Shown in pieces: positions 1-8,510 of a DNA stretch of 64,000 nucleotides. Numbering within the stretch: the stretch's first letter is position 1; each line of letters opens with the position of its first letter. The notes under the pieces are model-generated. The model saw only the letters and a list, made by a program, of their open reading frames with translations. It was not told where the DNA came from and ran no database searches. Position numbers and translations under genes: made by a program. The DNA is from Candidatus Cloacimonetes bacterium HGW-Cloacimonetes-3 (lineage in GTDB: Bacteria; Cloacimonadota; Cloacimonadia; Cloacimonadales; Cloacimonadaceae): assembly GCA_002840645.1 (NCBI GenBank), contig PHBO01000001.1, positions 156,731 through 220,730 on the forward strand. The letters are read 5' to 3'.

Positions 1-269
1 TTTTCCTAAACGTACGGGGTGCAAAGCTTAGCCGTATGGGCTTCTGGAAAATCCTGCGCTTAGCAGTGATAGCTGCCGGGATAAAGAAGGATGTTACACC
101 TCACACTTTCCGGCACAGTTTCGCCACTCACCTGTTGGAAGCAGGTGTTAACCTACGCATTGTGCAGGCTTTATTGGGACACGCAAGTATAAACACTACT
201 CAAATTTACACTCATGTGGACATGCGCAGGCTGATTGAAACCCATTCTTTGTACCATCCAAGAGCATAA
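1..269 (+). CDS. Tyrosine recombinase (Xer-type), 3' end only
   Basis: The C-terminal catalytic half of a XerC/XerD-family site-specific recombinase. The reading frame is open to the left edge ([15 protein letters not shown] precedes the ATG in the ORF track), so that ATG is internal and the gene begins outside the window. The family's catalytic residues are visible: [12 protein letters not shown] (H-x-x-R), LLGHASI (the His/Trp-box histidine) and the nucleophile tyrosine in QIYTHVD. The end shortly after the tyrosine is typical of Xer proteins. Housekeeping XerC/D act in chromosome dimer resolution, but an integrase of a mobile element cannot be excluded from this fragment. The next gene starts 24 nt downstream on the same strand. 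Confidence 0.9.
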   Translation, partial: FLNVRGAKLSRMGFWKILRLAVIAAGIKKDVTPHTFRHSFATHLLEAGVNLRIVQALLGHASINTTQIYTHVDMRRLIETHSLYHPRA

Positions 270-293
270 TAATTAAGCATATAGGAGAAAACA

Positions 294-1271
294 ATGAAAC
301 TAAGCTATCTACTTATCCCGGCTCTGTTAGCCACATTATCCATAAGTGCTTGTGGCAAGAAAGAGCAGCAAAAGCAAGAATCTGAGAAGGTTAGTGTAAC
401 CTTGGACTGGACTCCCAATACCAATCACACCGGTTTATATGTAGCCAAAGAGCTTGGTTACTTTACTGAGGTGGGTTTGGATGTGGATATCCTGCAGCCC
501 GGACAGGGAGTAACAGATCAAATCGTTGCAGCGGGGAAAAGCCAGTTTGGAGTTAGTTATCAGGAAAACGTGATTCGCGCACGTAGTGAAAGCATACCTT
601 TGGTTTCCATTGCTGCCATTATTCAACATAACACTTCCGGATTTGCATCTCTTAAAACGGCAGGGATAAAAGCTCCCAAAGACTTTGAAGGCAAGCGTTA
701 CGGTTCTTGGGATTCTCCTTCAGAGCAGGCAATCTTAAAGAATATCATGACCAAGAATAAAGCTGATTTCTCGGCGGTTAAGATAGTCTCAGGTGTTTAT
801 GATTTCTTCTCCACCATAGGCAAAGACGCTGATTTCGAATGGATTTATTACGGCTGGGATGGCGTTGAAGCAAAACGCAGAGGCATTGAGATTGATTACA
901 TTGCGCTTAAAGACCTTAACCCTGTTTTCGATTACTATACCCCTGTGATCATAACCAACGAAAAGCTGCTAAGCGAAAACCCCGAATTAGCCAAAAAATT
1001 CCTCACTGCCGTCTCCCGCGGTTATGAATACTGCATAGCAAATCCCCAAAAAGCTGCCGACATCCTGATGAAACATGTACCAGAATTGAACGCAGAACAG
1101 GTGAAACTAAGCATGGAATACCTTGCCAAAGAGTATCAATCGGATGCTACAAAGTGGGGAAGCCAGAAGCCTGAGGTATGGCAACGCTTTATTGACTGGA
1201 TGTATGTGGAACGCTTGATTCCTATAAGCGTGGAAACTGCTAAAGCATACTCTAACGATTATTTACCATAA
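294..1271 (+). CDS. ThiY/NMT1-like ABC substrate-binding lipoprotein
   Basis: Periplasmic solute-binding protein of the NMT1/THI5-like (ThiY) family. Members deliver pyrimidine precursors of thiamine, or in relatives sulfonates and nitrate, to an ABC importer. A signal peptide ends in a lipobox (LSISAC), so the mature protein should be lipid-anchored at Cys20. The segment VTLDWTPNTNHTGLYVAKE right after the linker is a hallmark of the ThiY group. At 325 aa it is of normal length. A GGAG ribosome site lies 6 nt upstream of the ATG. The ATPase gene follows after 4 nt, so the two are co-transcribed. The exact substrate is inferred from family resemblance only. No permease is encoded next to it. 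Confidence 0.85.
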   Translation: MKLSYLLIPALLATLSISACGKKEQQKQESEKVSVTLDWTPNTNHTGLYVAKELGYFTEVGLDVDILQPGQGVTDQIVAAGKSQFGVSYQENVIRARSESIPLVSIAAIIQHNTSGFASLKTAGIKAPKDFEGKRYGSWDSPSEQAILKNIMTKNKADFSAVKIVSGVYDFFSTIGKDADFEWIYYGWDGVEAKRRGIEIDYIALKDLNPVFDYYTPVIITNEKLLSENPELAKKFLTAVSRGYEYCIANPQKAADILMKHVPELNAEQVKLSMEYLAKEYQSDATKWGSQKPEVWQRFIDWMYVERLIPISVETAKAYSNDYLP

Positions 1272-1275
1272 TAAC

Positions 1276-2037
1276 ATGCATACACTGCCTCCAAGCGACA
1301 ATTCTATCATACTGGAAGCAAAAGGGATAAAGAAGTCATTTCTCTTTCGCAATAGTATTTCTGTGGTATTGGAGGCAGTGGATTTCCATATCCACCAGGG
1401 AGAGTTTGTAAGCATTATCGGACCCAGCGGATGTGGCAAGAGTACCTTTCTGGAGCTGCTGGCAGGCATTAGTAAGCCGGATTTCGGGCAGATATTTTTG
1501 AACCAAGAGGATATCACCGGAAGAACAGGTTATCTGGGTTACATGCCTCAGGATGATTTGCTTTTCCCCTGGCTTAATACCATGCAGAATATACTGTTAC
1601 CTATTAGGGTTCGCAGCGGTGATATAAACCAAGCCAAGCAGATAATTGAGGAACTCCTTCCCCTGTTTGGGCTTAGTAATCATGCCCATCACCTCCCGCA
1701 TCAGCTTTCCGGGGGCTTAAGGCAACGGGTGGCACTGCTTAGAACCTATATGTGCAGTACAAAAGTCTTGCTGTTGGACGAGCCTCTTGCCAGTCTGGAT
1801 TCGCTAACTCGCGCTCAGCTACAAACCTGGCTGAAAGAAATTGTCCGTAAACTTAATGTTACCGTTATTCTCGTAACCCACGATATTGACGAAGCAATTG
1901 CTCTGTCTGATAGAATCGAACTGATGAGCAAAGACCCGGGAACTTTTATCCAAAGCATCAATATAGCTGCTATGCGTGGGAAAGACGATACTACCAGGCT
2001 TGAGCTGAAAGCAATGATTCGGGGGATGTTCATTTAA
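1276..2037 (+). CDS. ABC transporter ATP-binding protein (ThiZ/SsuB/TauB-like)
   Basis: Cytoplasmic ATPase of an ABC importer. In order it shows Walker A (GPSGCGKST, about residue 50), a Q-loop (YMPQDD), the ABC signature (LSGGLRQRVALLR), Walker B (VLLLDEPLASLD) and the H-loop (LVTHDIDEA). It belongs to the nitrate/sulfonate/thiamine-precursor subgroup and is of normal length (253 aa). It sits 4 nt after the binding-protein gene, supporting one transporter for an HMP-like pyrimidine. Oddly, the expected permease is absent: the next gene is a convergent TauE-like transporter. The permease must be encoded elsewhere, or the ATPase is shared. Confidence 0.88.
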   Translation: MHTLPPSDNSIILEAKGIKKSFLFRNSISVVLEAVDFHIHQGEFVSIIGPSGCGKSTFLELLAGISKPDFGQIFLNQEDITGRTGYLGYMPQDDLLFPWLNTMQNILLPIRVRSGDINQAKQIIEELLPLFGLSNHAHHLPHQLSGGLRQRVALLRTYMCSTKVLLLDEPLASLDSLTRAQLQTWLKEIVRKLNVTVILVTHDIDEAIALSDRIELMSKDPGTFIQSINIAAMRGKDDTTRLELKAMIRGMFI

Positions 2038-2098
2038 CGCATACCGGTTCATTCTTCATCGTTTTTCCTTACTTCGAAACCTCTATCAATCCTCACTT

Positions 2099-2130
2099 AT
2101 TGCCCACAAGGTCCGTAATGAGTGGGCAAT
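2099..2130. terminator. Hairpin between convergent genes
   Basis: A perfect 9-bp inverted repeat (ATTGCCCAC ... GTGGGCAAT) with a 14-nt loop lies in the 129-nt gap between the ABC ATPase gene and the convergent TauE-like gene. It has no clear T-run, so a terminator role comes from position and stem strength only. Confidence 0.35.
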
Positions 2131-2166
2131 GATAGGGCAATGCTTGAAAGTGAAGAGGGATAAAAG

Positions 2167-2943
2167 TTAGCTAAAGAACAAATTATACACAATTCTGGCA
2201 AGCAGCAATAGCAGAGCAAGGATGAACACTTCTTTGATCAGCTTGTTGCCCTTTAGGATAACCAGTTTAGAGCCGATGATGTTGCCCGTGATGCCACAGA
2301 TTGCACCGGGTATGGCAATAGGGAAAAAGATACTGCCCGATACCGCAAAGGTTATCAGTGCTGCCACATTGGAGGCAAGATTCACTACCTTGGTATTGCC
2401 ATTGGCTTTGATAAAGTCATAGTGCATCAGAGAAGCGTAGATAAGGATGAGGAAAGTCCCTGTTCCGGGTCCGAAGAAACCGTCATAAAAGCCGATCACC
2501 AATCCTGCGATGCTGCCAAGTGTTAACCGGTAACCCAGTTTTAGCAGATGTGCATTGTTTTTTAAACCCATCTTACGGCTGCTAAGCGACACCACTGTGA
2601 TGATAGGGATAAGGATAACCAGAAGATAATTAAGCAACTTAGGCGATACTCTCAGAGCAGTGGAAGCCCCAAGCCACGAACCCACTAACGCAAGGGCTGC
2701 ACTCGCCAAGGCTACAGGGATATCTATCATCTTGGCTCTAAAATAGTTTAGCGTGGAAAACAGGGTGCCGAAGCAAGATGAAAACTTATTAGTGCCAAGG
2801 GCTACATGGGGTGGCAATCCTATGCTCCAATATGCGGGGAGCGAGATTAAGCCGCCACCTCCGGCGATGGCATCTATGAAACCAGCCAGGAAGATGAAGG
2901 GAAGTGCAATTGCGTAATCCAAAGGGCTAAGAGAAATCATCAT
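2167..2943 (-). CDS. TauE/SafE-family membrane transporter
   Basis: Integral membrane protein of the TauE/SafE (DUF81) family, whose studied members export sulfite, sulfoacetate or related organosulfur anions. The N-terminal pattern FLAGFIDAIAGGGGLISLPA is the family signature. About seven to eight hydrophobic segments follow, and GFYDGFFGPGTGTFLI in the middle is the second, repeat-related signature. It is 258 aa, the usual size. Its ATG overlaps the stop of the upstream outer-membrane-type gene (TAATG), so the two are translationally coupled. The substrate cannot be read from the sequence. Confidence 0.88.
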   Translation of the reverse strand: MMISLSPLDYAIALPFIFLAGFIDAIAGGGGLISLPAYWSIGLPPHVALGTNKFSSCFGTLFSTLNYFRAKMIDIPVALASAALALVGSWLGASTALRVSPKLLNYLLVILIPIITVVSLSSRKMGLKNNAHLLKLGYRLTLGSIAGLVIGFYDGFFGPGTGTFLILIYASLMHYDFIKANGNTKVVNLASNVAALITFAVSGSIFFPIAIPGAICGITGNIIGSKLVILKGNKLIKEVFILALLLLLARIVYNLFFS

Positions 2944-5900
2944 TATAATTCTGCCTTAAACTCAAGTTTCAGTTCGTGTTTGCTTTTTTCATCGGGGTAA
3001 TCGTTAAAGCGGTATTCCATAGAAACGCTGCTGAAGCTGTTTATGCGGTAGATACCACTGGTGTTAAAGCCGGTGATCCAGCCTTCCCTTTTCTGGGGTA
3101 AAAAGCCAAAATAACTGCTACCGGAAAGGAAATTCCGCCGTAGGGAAAAGGACGCCGAGATACGGTACTTCTGCATCCAAACACTACGCAGAGTGGGGGA
3201 TAGCATGTAGCTACTAAGGGTGTAATCCTCGCTGCCGTTTTGCTTAGCACCGTTTTCGGAACTATAAGCGAATTCTGTCTGGATACTGCTTTGGGTGGCA
3301 AGGTTGCGTTGAATTGAAGCACTCATGTTTTGCACGCTTACTTTCGATAGATAACGAGAATCGCTGGTGCTTTCGTGGTTGTATTGCAGCCTGGTATTAT
3401 AGGGGTTATAGCCTTTGATGTCCATCTGTGCGCCACGAGACAGACTGTAACTGCGCTCCAGGCTTTGGTAACGTTTATCCAGGCTTCTATCCACATTAAG
3501 CTGTAAATTACCGGTTATCCGGTTGGAGATAACATTCAGCCAAAGAGTTTGCTGGAAGGTCTGTTTTCCATAGATGGTGTGAGCTTCGCTATACACTTCT
3601 CCCGGCAGAAACAGATAGCTTTTCCAGTTAGCGTGGTTTACGCTTTGTTCGTTCAGGTTCAGGGAAGTATCGCTGTGCCAGCGTTTGAAGAACTCTTTGC
3701 TGCTAAGCGTTGCGGGTTTCAGGTACAAATTTAACTGAGTGTTTATTTCGGAGGACAGGCTTCCATTCGCACTGGTGATATACACATAATCGAAATCGCC
3801 GGAAGAGACGCTAACTCCGGTGCTGTCGTAAACACCCAAGCCATTGCCGATGTATTGCAGCTCGCGAATCTTGGGGTAAAACTCGGTTTGGTTTAGCTGA
3901 TAGTTTACAAACAGGCTTATTGCCTTTTTCATAAAATTGTGGCTGGAACGGAAGTTTACCAGATCATAATTGGATTTGGGACTACTGGTGGATGCGGCTT
4001 GGTTTAGCTCACGGTGCGTCGCATCTACATCAATGTGGTGTTCGGCAGTGCTAAGCAAGTGCTTAACAGCGTAGGTTTGGCTGTTGCCCACCTCAATCCA
4101 GTTGGGGCTCTTCAGCTTGGAAACATCATCGCTATAGCTTACCTGGGTGAAGATACTGCTGGTGTTACCAAGACTGATTGTTGGGGAGAGCTTCTGGTAT
4201 GAAGAGCCATAAGTGCCATTATCCAGTAGATTGTACAGCCCGTTCAGCTTAAGTTTCAGCCGTCTGTACGCCCACGAAGCATCAGCCTGGTGGTATTGAA
4301 GCTGTCCGTTTGGTTTGTCAGCCGCACGGTAATCCTGCTGGGATATGGTGCTACGGATATTTATGGCAGGGATAATCCCTAACGCCGGGGATGTAGATAA
4401 GAAACGGAGGGCTTTTTGTTCATAGAAATCATCAATATCTTTGTAGCGGAACATGAGAGTGCTATTCGATCCCTGTGTGCCGCTGCTGATACTAAGATTA
4501 GTTTCGCTTTGCGCCAGAGAATCGGCACTTTCCAAACCGGATAAATCAAATTCCAGTTCGGGATTGCGGTATTTACCGAACAGAAAGCTCTTGGCTGCTC
4601 GTTGCTCGCGGTCTATCCGTAGCTTCACAAGTGAGATGGGCAGCTCTGCATAAGCATAGATAATACCGCTCTGATTGTCATCATCATCTTTAGGTGAGAT
4701 GCTGTTCCGGTCGTTTAAGGTGCCTATCGCCTCAATCCCGGCGTTTAATTGCCCATTGCCGTAAGATAGTGCAAGATCAAGATTGCCTTGCTTCACGGGG
4801 GCTAAAAGGCGTTTTTTTGGCAGCCATGATCCAAGCCCATTACCCATGTAGCGAAATTTACCGGGAGAGTATTCCTGATAATCACCACTACTAAATCCAA
4901 CATAGCTAAAGATTATGTTGTATTCTGCGCTGATGTCCGGATAGGCATATTCATAGTATTCTATTCCGCTTTGGCTGATAATCTTCCGGTAATAGCCCTC
5001 ACCCGGTTCCACTTGCGTGATGCCATCTCCCCAAACTAAATTGTCACCTGCATTACTCAGTGAATCAAGATCGGAAGCGGTGAAATCAAACAGCAAGGGA
5101 TGTTTTTTATCGTCCTGCTGCCAAATGAATTGATGAGAGAGGCTTAGATGGTTGCCGAGTTTTATGGTGGAGGAATTGATAAAGCTGCTGATGGCAAAGT
5201 ATTCGTCTGTATATTGAAAGCGCACCAGAACTTGGTTTGTGGAGCTTATCAAGCGTTTGAACATCAGGCTGCCTTCGGCGTAGTCTATGGTATAATCTAT
5301 ACCTCGATCCCATCGGCTGCCATCCACAAACACTTCTTCGCTTCCCGCCACTACGATGAAGCCCGGCTGAAAGTCGTTTGCGCGCAGATAGTATGGTCCC
5401 TGCTTGCCATCCACAATTGCCGGGTTAAGGGAAGTGCTTTTACCGTTTCCGGCAGAATAAGCTGCCTGAACTGCATGTTTATCTTTGTACCAAGCGTTAA
5501 TACCTTCAAATTTGCTTTGATACTCCATATACCTGCTTCCGCTTAGCTTTAGTTCAATATCGCCCATGGCGAGTTCATACTTGTTGCCATACACTTTTAT
5601 GAACACCTTGTCCAGAGAGCTAAGTTCCTTGGAATCGCCTTCCGGGGATAAGCGGGATTGGCTGTCGGAGAGCTGTGCCGAGATAGAAACCCCTTGGGCT
5701 AATTCCCCGGAGAGATTTACAAACAGGGATTGCTTCAGGTCGAATGCCTCATCGTCCGAAAAAGTGATAGCGAAGGTTTTAACACCCTGTATTTCCAGCT
5801 TAGTATCTCCCGCAAACGCTGGGTTAGCACGCCGTTTAAGGCTGGTGAACAGGCTGTCGCTACGGGCTTTGCTTTCCCACCTTTGCAGGGTAACATTCAG

Positions 5901-6185
5901 GCTGGGGGGAACTTGGATGAATTCCACATATAACACAGGCGCAGCGGGGATTGTTAGCAGTAGCAGCTCTGCCGTGGAATAGTTCATCTTGTAATCCACT
6001 CCGCTAATCAGCAGCAGGCTATCTGCATAAACGCTTTCACTGTGATGGATGAGGGGCTTATCGGCAATGATGTAGCGGTTTTGGTCTATATTCAGAACCA
6101 CGGTTTTTTGCTGAAACAGGCTTTGTGCGGAGAGAGGAAGAAAAATTGTAAGGAATAGCAGAGCAGTAAGTTTGGAGGCTGCCAA
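2943..6185 (-). CDS. Large beta-rich outer-membrane/surface protein, function unknown
   Basis: A 1080-aa exported protein that I do not recognise at family level. It has an N-terminal signal peptide (hydrophobic residues 5-20, cleavage probably after LSAQS). The rest consists almost entirely of alternating polar/hydrophobic stretches with many Tyr, Ser and Asn, as in large beta-barrels. It ends in short amphipathic strands and a hydrophobic last residue (HELKLEFKAEL), compatible with Bam recognition. A region near residues 170-230 (VFIKVYGNKYELAMGDIEL) has the look of N-terminal domains found in large surface proteins of Bacteroidota-like phyla. It lies 4 nt after the UmuD-like gene and overlaps the TauE-like gene, so the three form an operon. 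A role in export or envelope assembly is a guess. Confidence 0.7.
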   Translation of the reverse strand: MAASKLTALLFLTIFLPLSAQSLFQQKTVVLNIDQNRYIIADKPLIHHSESVYADSLLLISGVDYKMNYSTAELLLLTIPAAPVLYVEFIQVPPSLNVTLQRWESKARSDSLFTSLKRRANPAFAGDTKLEIQGVKTFAITFSDDEAFDLKQSLFVNLSGELAQGVSISAQLSDSQSRLSPEGDSKELSSLDKVFIKVYGNKYELAMGDIELKLSGSRYMEYQSKFEGINAWYKDKHAVQAAYSAGNGKSTSLNPAIVDGKQGPYYLRANDFQPGFIVVAGSEEVFVDGSRWDRGIDYTIDYAEGSLMFKRLISSTNQVLVRFQYTDEYFAISSFINSSTIKLGNHLSLSHQFIWQQDDKKHPLLFDFTASDLDSLSNAGDNLVWGDGITQVEPGEGYYRKIISQSGIEYYEYAYPDISAEYNIIFSYVGFSSGDYQEYSPGKFRYMGNGLGSWLPKKRLLAPVKQGNLDLALSYGNGQLNAGIEAIGTLNDRNSISPKDDDDNQSGIIYAYAELPISLVKLRIDREQRAAKSFLFGKYRNPELEFDLSGLESADSLAQSETNLSISSGTQGSNSTLMFRYKDIDDFYEQKALRFLSTSPALGIIPAINIRSTISQQDYRAADKPNGQLQYHQADASWAYRRLKLKLNGLYNLLDNGTYGSSYQKLSPTISLGNTSSIFTQVSYSDDVSKLKSPNWIEVGNSQTYAVKHLLSTAEHHIDVDATHRELNQAASTSSPKSNYDLVNFRSSHNFMKKAISLFVNYQLNQTEFYPKIRELQYIGNGLGVYDSTGVSVSSGDFDYVYITSANGSLSSEINTQLNLYLKPATLSSKEFFKRWHSDTSLNLNEQSVNHANWKSYLFLPGEVYSEAHTIYGKQTFQQTLWLNVISNRITGNLQLNVDRSLDKRYQSLERSYSLSRGAQMDIKGYNPYNTRLQYNHESTSDSRYLSKVSVQNMSASIQRNLATQSSIQTEFAYSSENGAKQNGSEDYTLSSYMLSPTLRSVWMQKYRISASFSLRRNFLSGSSYFGFLPQKREGWITGFNTSGIYRINSFSSVSMEYRFNDYPDEKSKHELKLEFKAEL

Positions 6186-6189
6186 GGGA

Positions 6190-6642
6190 TTAAACTTTGT
6201 GAATAACGTAAGTTACAACACCCCAGATAGCGAAATCCATGCCCTCGTGGATATGGATGGAAGGGTAATCCTCGCTTTCGGGCATCAGAAAGTATTCTTT
6301 TGCTTCAATCTTTAGCCGCTTCACGGTAAGTTCTCCATCCACAATGGCGATAACGATGCGGTTATGGGTGGCATCCAAAGAACGATCCACTACCAGAATG
6401 TCATCCGGCTGAATGCCCGCTCCCACCATGGAATAGCCATCCACGCGCACAAAGAAGGTGGCGGCGGGATGAGCAACCATATATTCGTTCAAGTCCAGCT
6501 TGCCTTCGATGTAGTCCTGAGCAGGGGAGGGAAAGCCGGCGGAGATTTTGGATGCCATTAATGGACGGAACAGTTTCTTACCTTCCCGGTAGCTATAAAT
6601 TGCTTTTACGGAGCCATCGTTACTTAGTTTCATAGCTTGCAT
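6190..6642 (-). CDS. umuD: UmuD-like S24 self-cleaving protein
   Basis: S24 (LexA/UmuD) family protein. The segment AGFPSPAQDYIEGKLDLNEY matches the UmuD cleavage region (Ala-Gly scissile bond). VDGYSMVGAGI carries the nucleophilic serine, and VDGELTVKRL carries the general-base lysine. At 150 aa with no HTH domain it is UmuD rather than LexA. In UmuD, RecA*-stimulated self-cleavage yields the subunit that activates the translesion polymerase UmuC. No umuC partner is adjacent; instead a large outer-membrane-type gene follows after 4 nt. I see no good ribosome site for either candidate start (MQAM or the fourth codon). The start lies just after the terminator hairpin of the upstream gene, so it probably has its own promoter or depends on read-through. 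Confidence 0.85.
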   Translation of the reverse strand: MQAMKLSNDGSVKAIYSYREGKKLFRPLMASKISAGFPSPAQDYIEGKLDLNEYMVAHPAATFFVRVDGYSMVGAGIQPDDILVVDRSLDATHNRIVIAIVDGELTVKRLKIEAKEYFLMPESEDYPSIHIHEGMDFAIWGVVTYVIHKV

Positions 6643-6677
6643 AAAAAAGGGGACGGATGGAGCTAAGCCACCCGTCC
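6643..6677 (-). terminator. Rho-independent terminator of the TPR lipoprotein gene
   Basis: On the minus strand a 10-bp stem with one mismatch (GGACGGGTGG ... CCATCCGTCC) and a 7-nt loop is followed by CCTTTTTT. It lies directly after the TPR gene stop and immediately before the UmuD-like start. Confidence 0.75.
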
Positions 6678-6693
6678 ACTGGTTTATAATGCT

Positions 6694-7881
6694 TTATTTA
6701 GGCATCTTTTTGTCTTTAAGAATGTTCTTTGCCTGGGTTCCCCACTTGGGGTCGTTTTGGATGCGTTCCAAATCTACCTTGGCAGAGCTGTAGTTTTTAA
6801 GCTGGTAATAAGCCAAGCCGCGTAACATCAATGCATCTGCATCGCGGGAATCGGCTGCTAAAGTCATAGTAGCATAAGTTACCACTTTCTGATAGGTTTT
6901 GGTGCTGTTATAATAGCCGGCAAGCACTTTGGCAAGCTGGGGGTCACGGTCTAAACCTATGGATTTCTCATAGTATTCCACCATCTTTTTCTTGTTGCCA
7001 AGCTCATCGTAATTGTTGCCGATCATACTATAGTATTTTGCCAGTTCACCGGTGGGTGGATTTGTGGCTACTAACTTTTCCAAGTATATATTGGCATTTG
7101 TCCAGTCCTTAGCGTTACGATAGAAATTCACCATCCGGCGGTTCATATCTGCATCAGGTCTTAATGCCAGAGCTTTGGCATAGTACTTTCCCGCTTCCAC
7201 GTTATTGCCGCGTTCCTCATATCGTTCGGCAAGGTTTATAAAGGCTGCCGGATCCTGTGATGCTTCTGCGTATTTTATCAGAACTGCGTAGGCGCGGGTA
7301 TCGTCTTTGATATTATCGCGTAGCACAAAGAACTTGGCATTAAGAGTTTCGGGGTCATTCGGCTGCATTTCCAGAATAGCATCGTAGTATTGAATTGCTT
7401 CTTCGTATCGCCCTGCGTTTTTTAAGGAGATGGCAAGGTTATTGTAAACGCCAAGGATATTCTTGTTCAGTTCTGCTTGGGTTATTCTTTGCGGACTGAT
7501 GGTTTTGTAGATAGTTAAAGCGTTTTGATAGTTAATGATAGCTTCGTTATACATCTGTGATCCCATGCTATCGCTCGCCATGTCGATGTGTGATTTGGCG
7601 ATGTTCAGGTTCATCTTCTCGATATTTATCGATATTGAATCGCTGGGTACAGCAGTAGGGGCTGCTTCACTAAACAGAGCTATTGCCTCTGTGAAAGAGA
7701 TAATGGCTTCATTATAAAGCTTTTCATCGTAGGCATCATTACCGGCTGCCGAGGCTTCGTGAGCAAGTGCAAGGGGGTTGCGAACGGGAACAACTTCCTG
7801 CGGCACACGTTTGTTTCCGCCACAGGCAGTTAGTATGAGCATAGCTACTATGCTTATGAGACATAAAATCTTTAGTTTCAT
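6694..7881 (-). CDS. TPR-repeat lipoprotein
   Basis: Exported tetratricopeptide-repeat lipoprotein of 395 aa. The start is placed at MKLKILCL rather than the longer MEDLL start in the ORF track, because GGAGGA lies 8 nt before it and would otherwise be inside the coding region. The lipobox is LILTACGG. At least eight TPR-like helix pairs follow, for example YNEAIISFTEAIALF, YEEAIQYYDAILEMQPNDPETL, NVEAGKYYAKALALRPDA and YSSAKVDLERI. TPR lipoproteins usually scaffold protein complexes at the outer membrane; no partner is evident. It is transcribed divergently from the HU gene across a roughly 300-nt gap and ends in a strong terminator. Confidence 0.85.
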   Translation of the reverse strand: MKLKILCLISIVAMLILTACGGNKRVPQEVVPVRNPLALAHEASAAGNDAYDEKLYNEAIISFTEAIALFSEAAPTAVPSDSISINIEKMNLNIAKSHIDMASDSMGSQMYNEAIINYQNALTIYKTISPQRITQAELNKNILGVYNNLAISLKNAGRYEEAIQYYDAILEMQPNDPETLNAKFFVLRDNIKDDTRAYAVLIKYAEASQDPAAFINLAERYEERGNNVEAGKYYAKALALRPDADMNRRMVNFYRNAKDWTNANIYLEKLVATNPPTGELAKYYSMIGNNYDELGNKKKMVEYYEKSIGLDRDPQLAKVLAGYYNSTKTYQKVVTYATMTLAADSRDADALMLRGLAYYQLKNYSSAKVDLERIQNDPKWGTQAKNILKDKKMPK

Positions 7882-8100
7882 GAGTAAATCCTCCATATTC
7901 TTTTGATTCCTAAAGCGTTGCTAAGCGGTTTTTTGTCAACTTAAAAAGCTACCCATCGAGTTTTTGTTATTTTTTTTGCAGATTATTTTGATATTCTTCA
8001 ACATTGCCTAACTTACTAATATACAAGTATTAACAAAGAATGGCTAAGCCGTGAACCCGCAATAAATCGTTATTCCGATTTAAATCAACACTTTTTTCTA

Positions 8101-8130
8101 TTGACAGAAATTTAGAAGTGCATTTATATC
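8101..8130 (+). promoter_or_regulatory. Sigma-70-type promoter for the HU gene
   Basis: A perfect -35 box TTGACA (8101-8106), a 17-nt spacer and a -10-like TTATAT (8124-8129) lie about 50 nt upstream of the HU start. The rest of the 7882-8177 divergent gap is AT-rich, with a T-run near 7965-7977, and must also hold the promoter of the TPR gene. Confidence 0.65.
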
Positions 8131-8177
8131 AGCCCAATATGACTCTCACTCTTATCACAAAACTAATAGGAGGTAAT

Positions 8178-8453
8178 ATGAGCAGAGATGATTTAGTAAA
8201 AAAGATCGCAGGTGCAGCCGGCATTTCCCAGAAAGTAGCCGGTCTTGCCCTCGCCGCAGTTCTTGAAGGCGTCACCGAAACCCTCAAACAGGGTGGAAAG
8301 GTTTCATTGGTAGGTTTTGGTTCTTTCAGCGTTGCCCAGCGCAAAGCTCGCAACGGTATCAATCCCAAAACTAAAAAGCCTCTTAAAATTCCAGCTCGCA
8401 AAGTACCAGTTTTCAAAGCCGGTAAAAAGCTGAAAGAGGCTGTAAAAAAGTAA
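8178..8453 (+). CDS. hup: HU-family histone-like DNA-binding protein
   Basis: A 91-aa HU/IHF-family nucleoid protein that bends and compacts DNA as a dimer. The start is moved to MSRDDLVKKIA: AGGAGG lies a few nt before this ATG, and the 20 extra residues of the ORF-track start are not part of the family. Visible family motifs are KVSLVGFGSFSV and the beta-arm RKARNGINPKTKKPLKIPARKVPVFKAGKKLK, which contains the DNA-intercalating proline. It is a single-gene unit with its own promoter and terminator. HU versus IHF cannot be settled by eye, but the RNGINPKTKK arm favours HU. Confidence 0.95.
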   Translation: MSRDDLVKKIAGAAGISQKVAGLALAAVLEGVTETLKQGGKVSLVGFGSFSVAQRKARNGINPKTKKPLKIPARKVPVFKAGKKLKEAVKK

Positions 8454-8477
8454 CCCATTAATTCACATTCCTTAGGT

Positions 8478-8510
8478 AAGGCAGAAAGGTAACTTTCTGC
8501 CTTTTCTTTG
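8478..8510 (+). terminator. Rho-independent terminator of the HU gene
   Basis: An 11-bp perfect stem (AAGGCAGAAAG / CTTTCTGCCTT) with loop GTAA is followed by TTCTTT, 24 nt after the HU stop. Confidence 0.85.
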
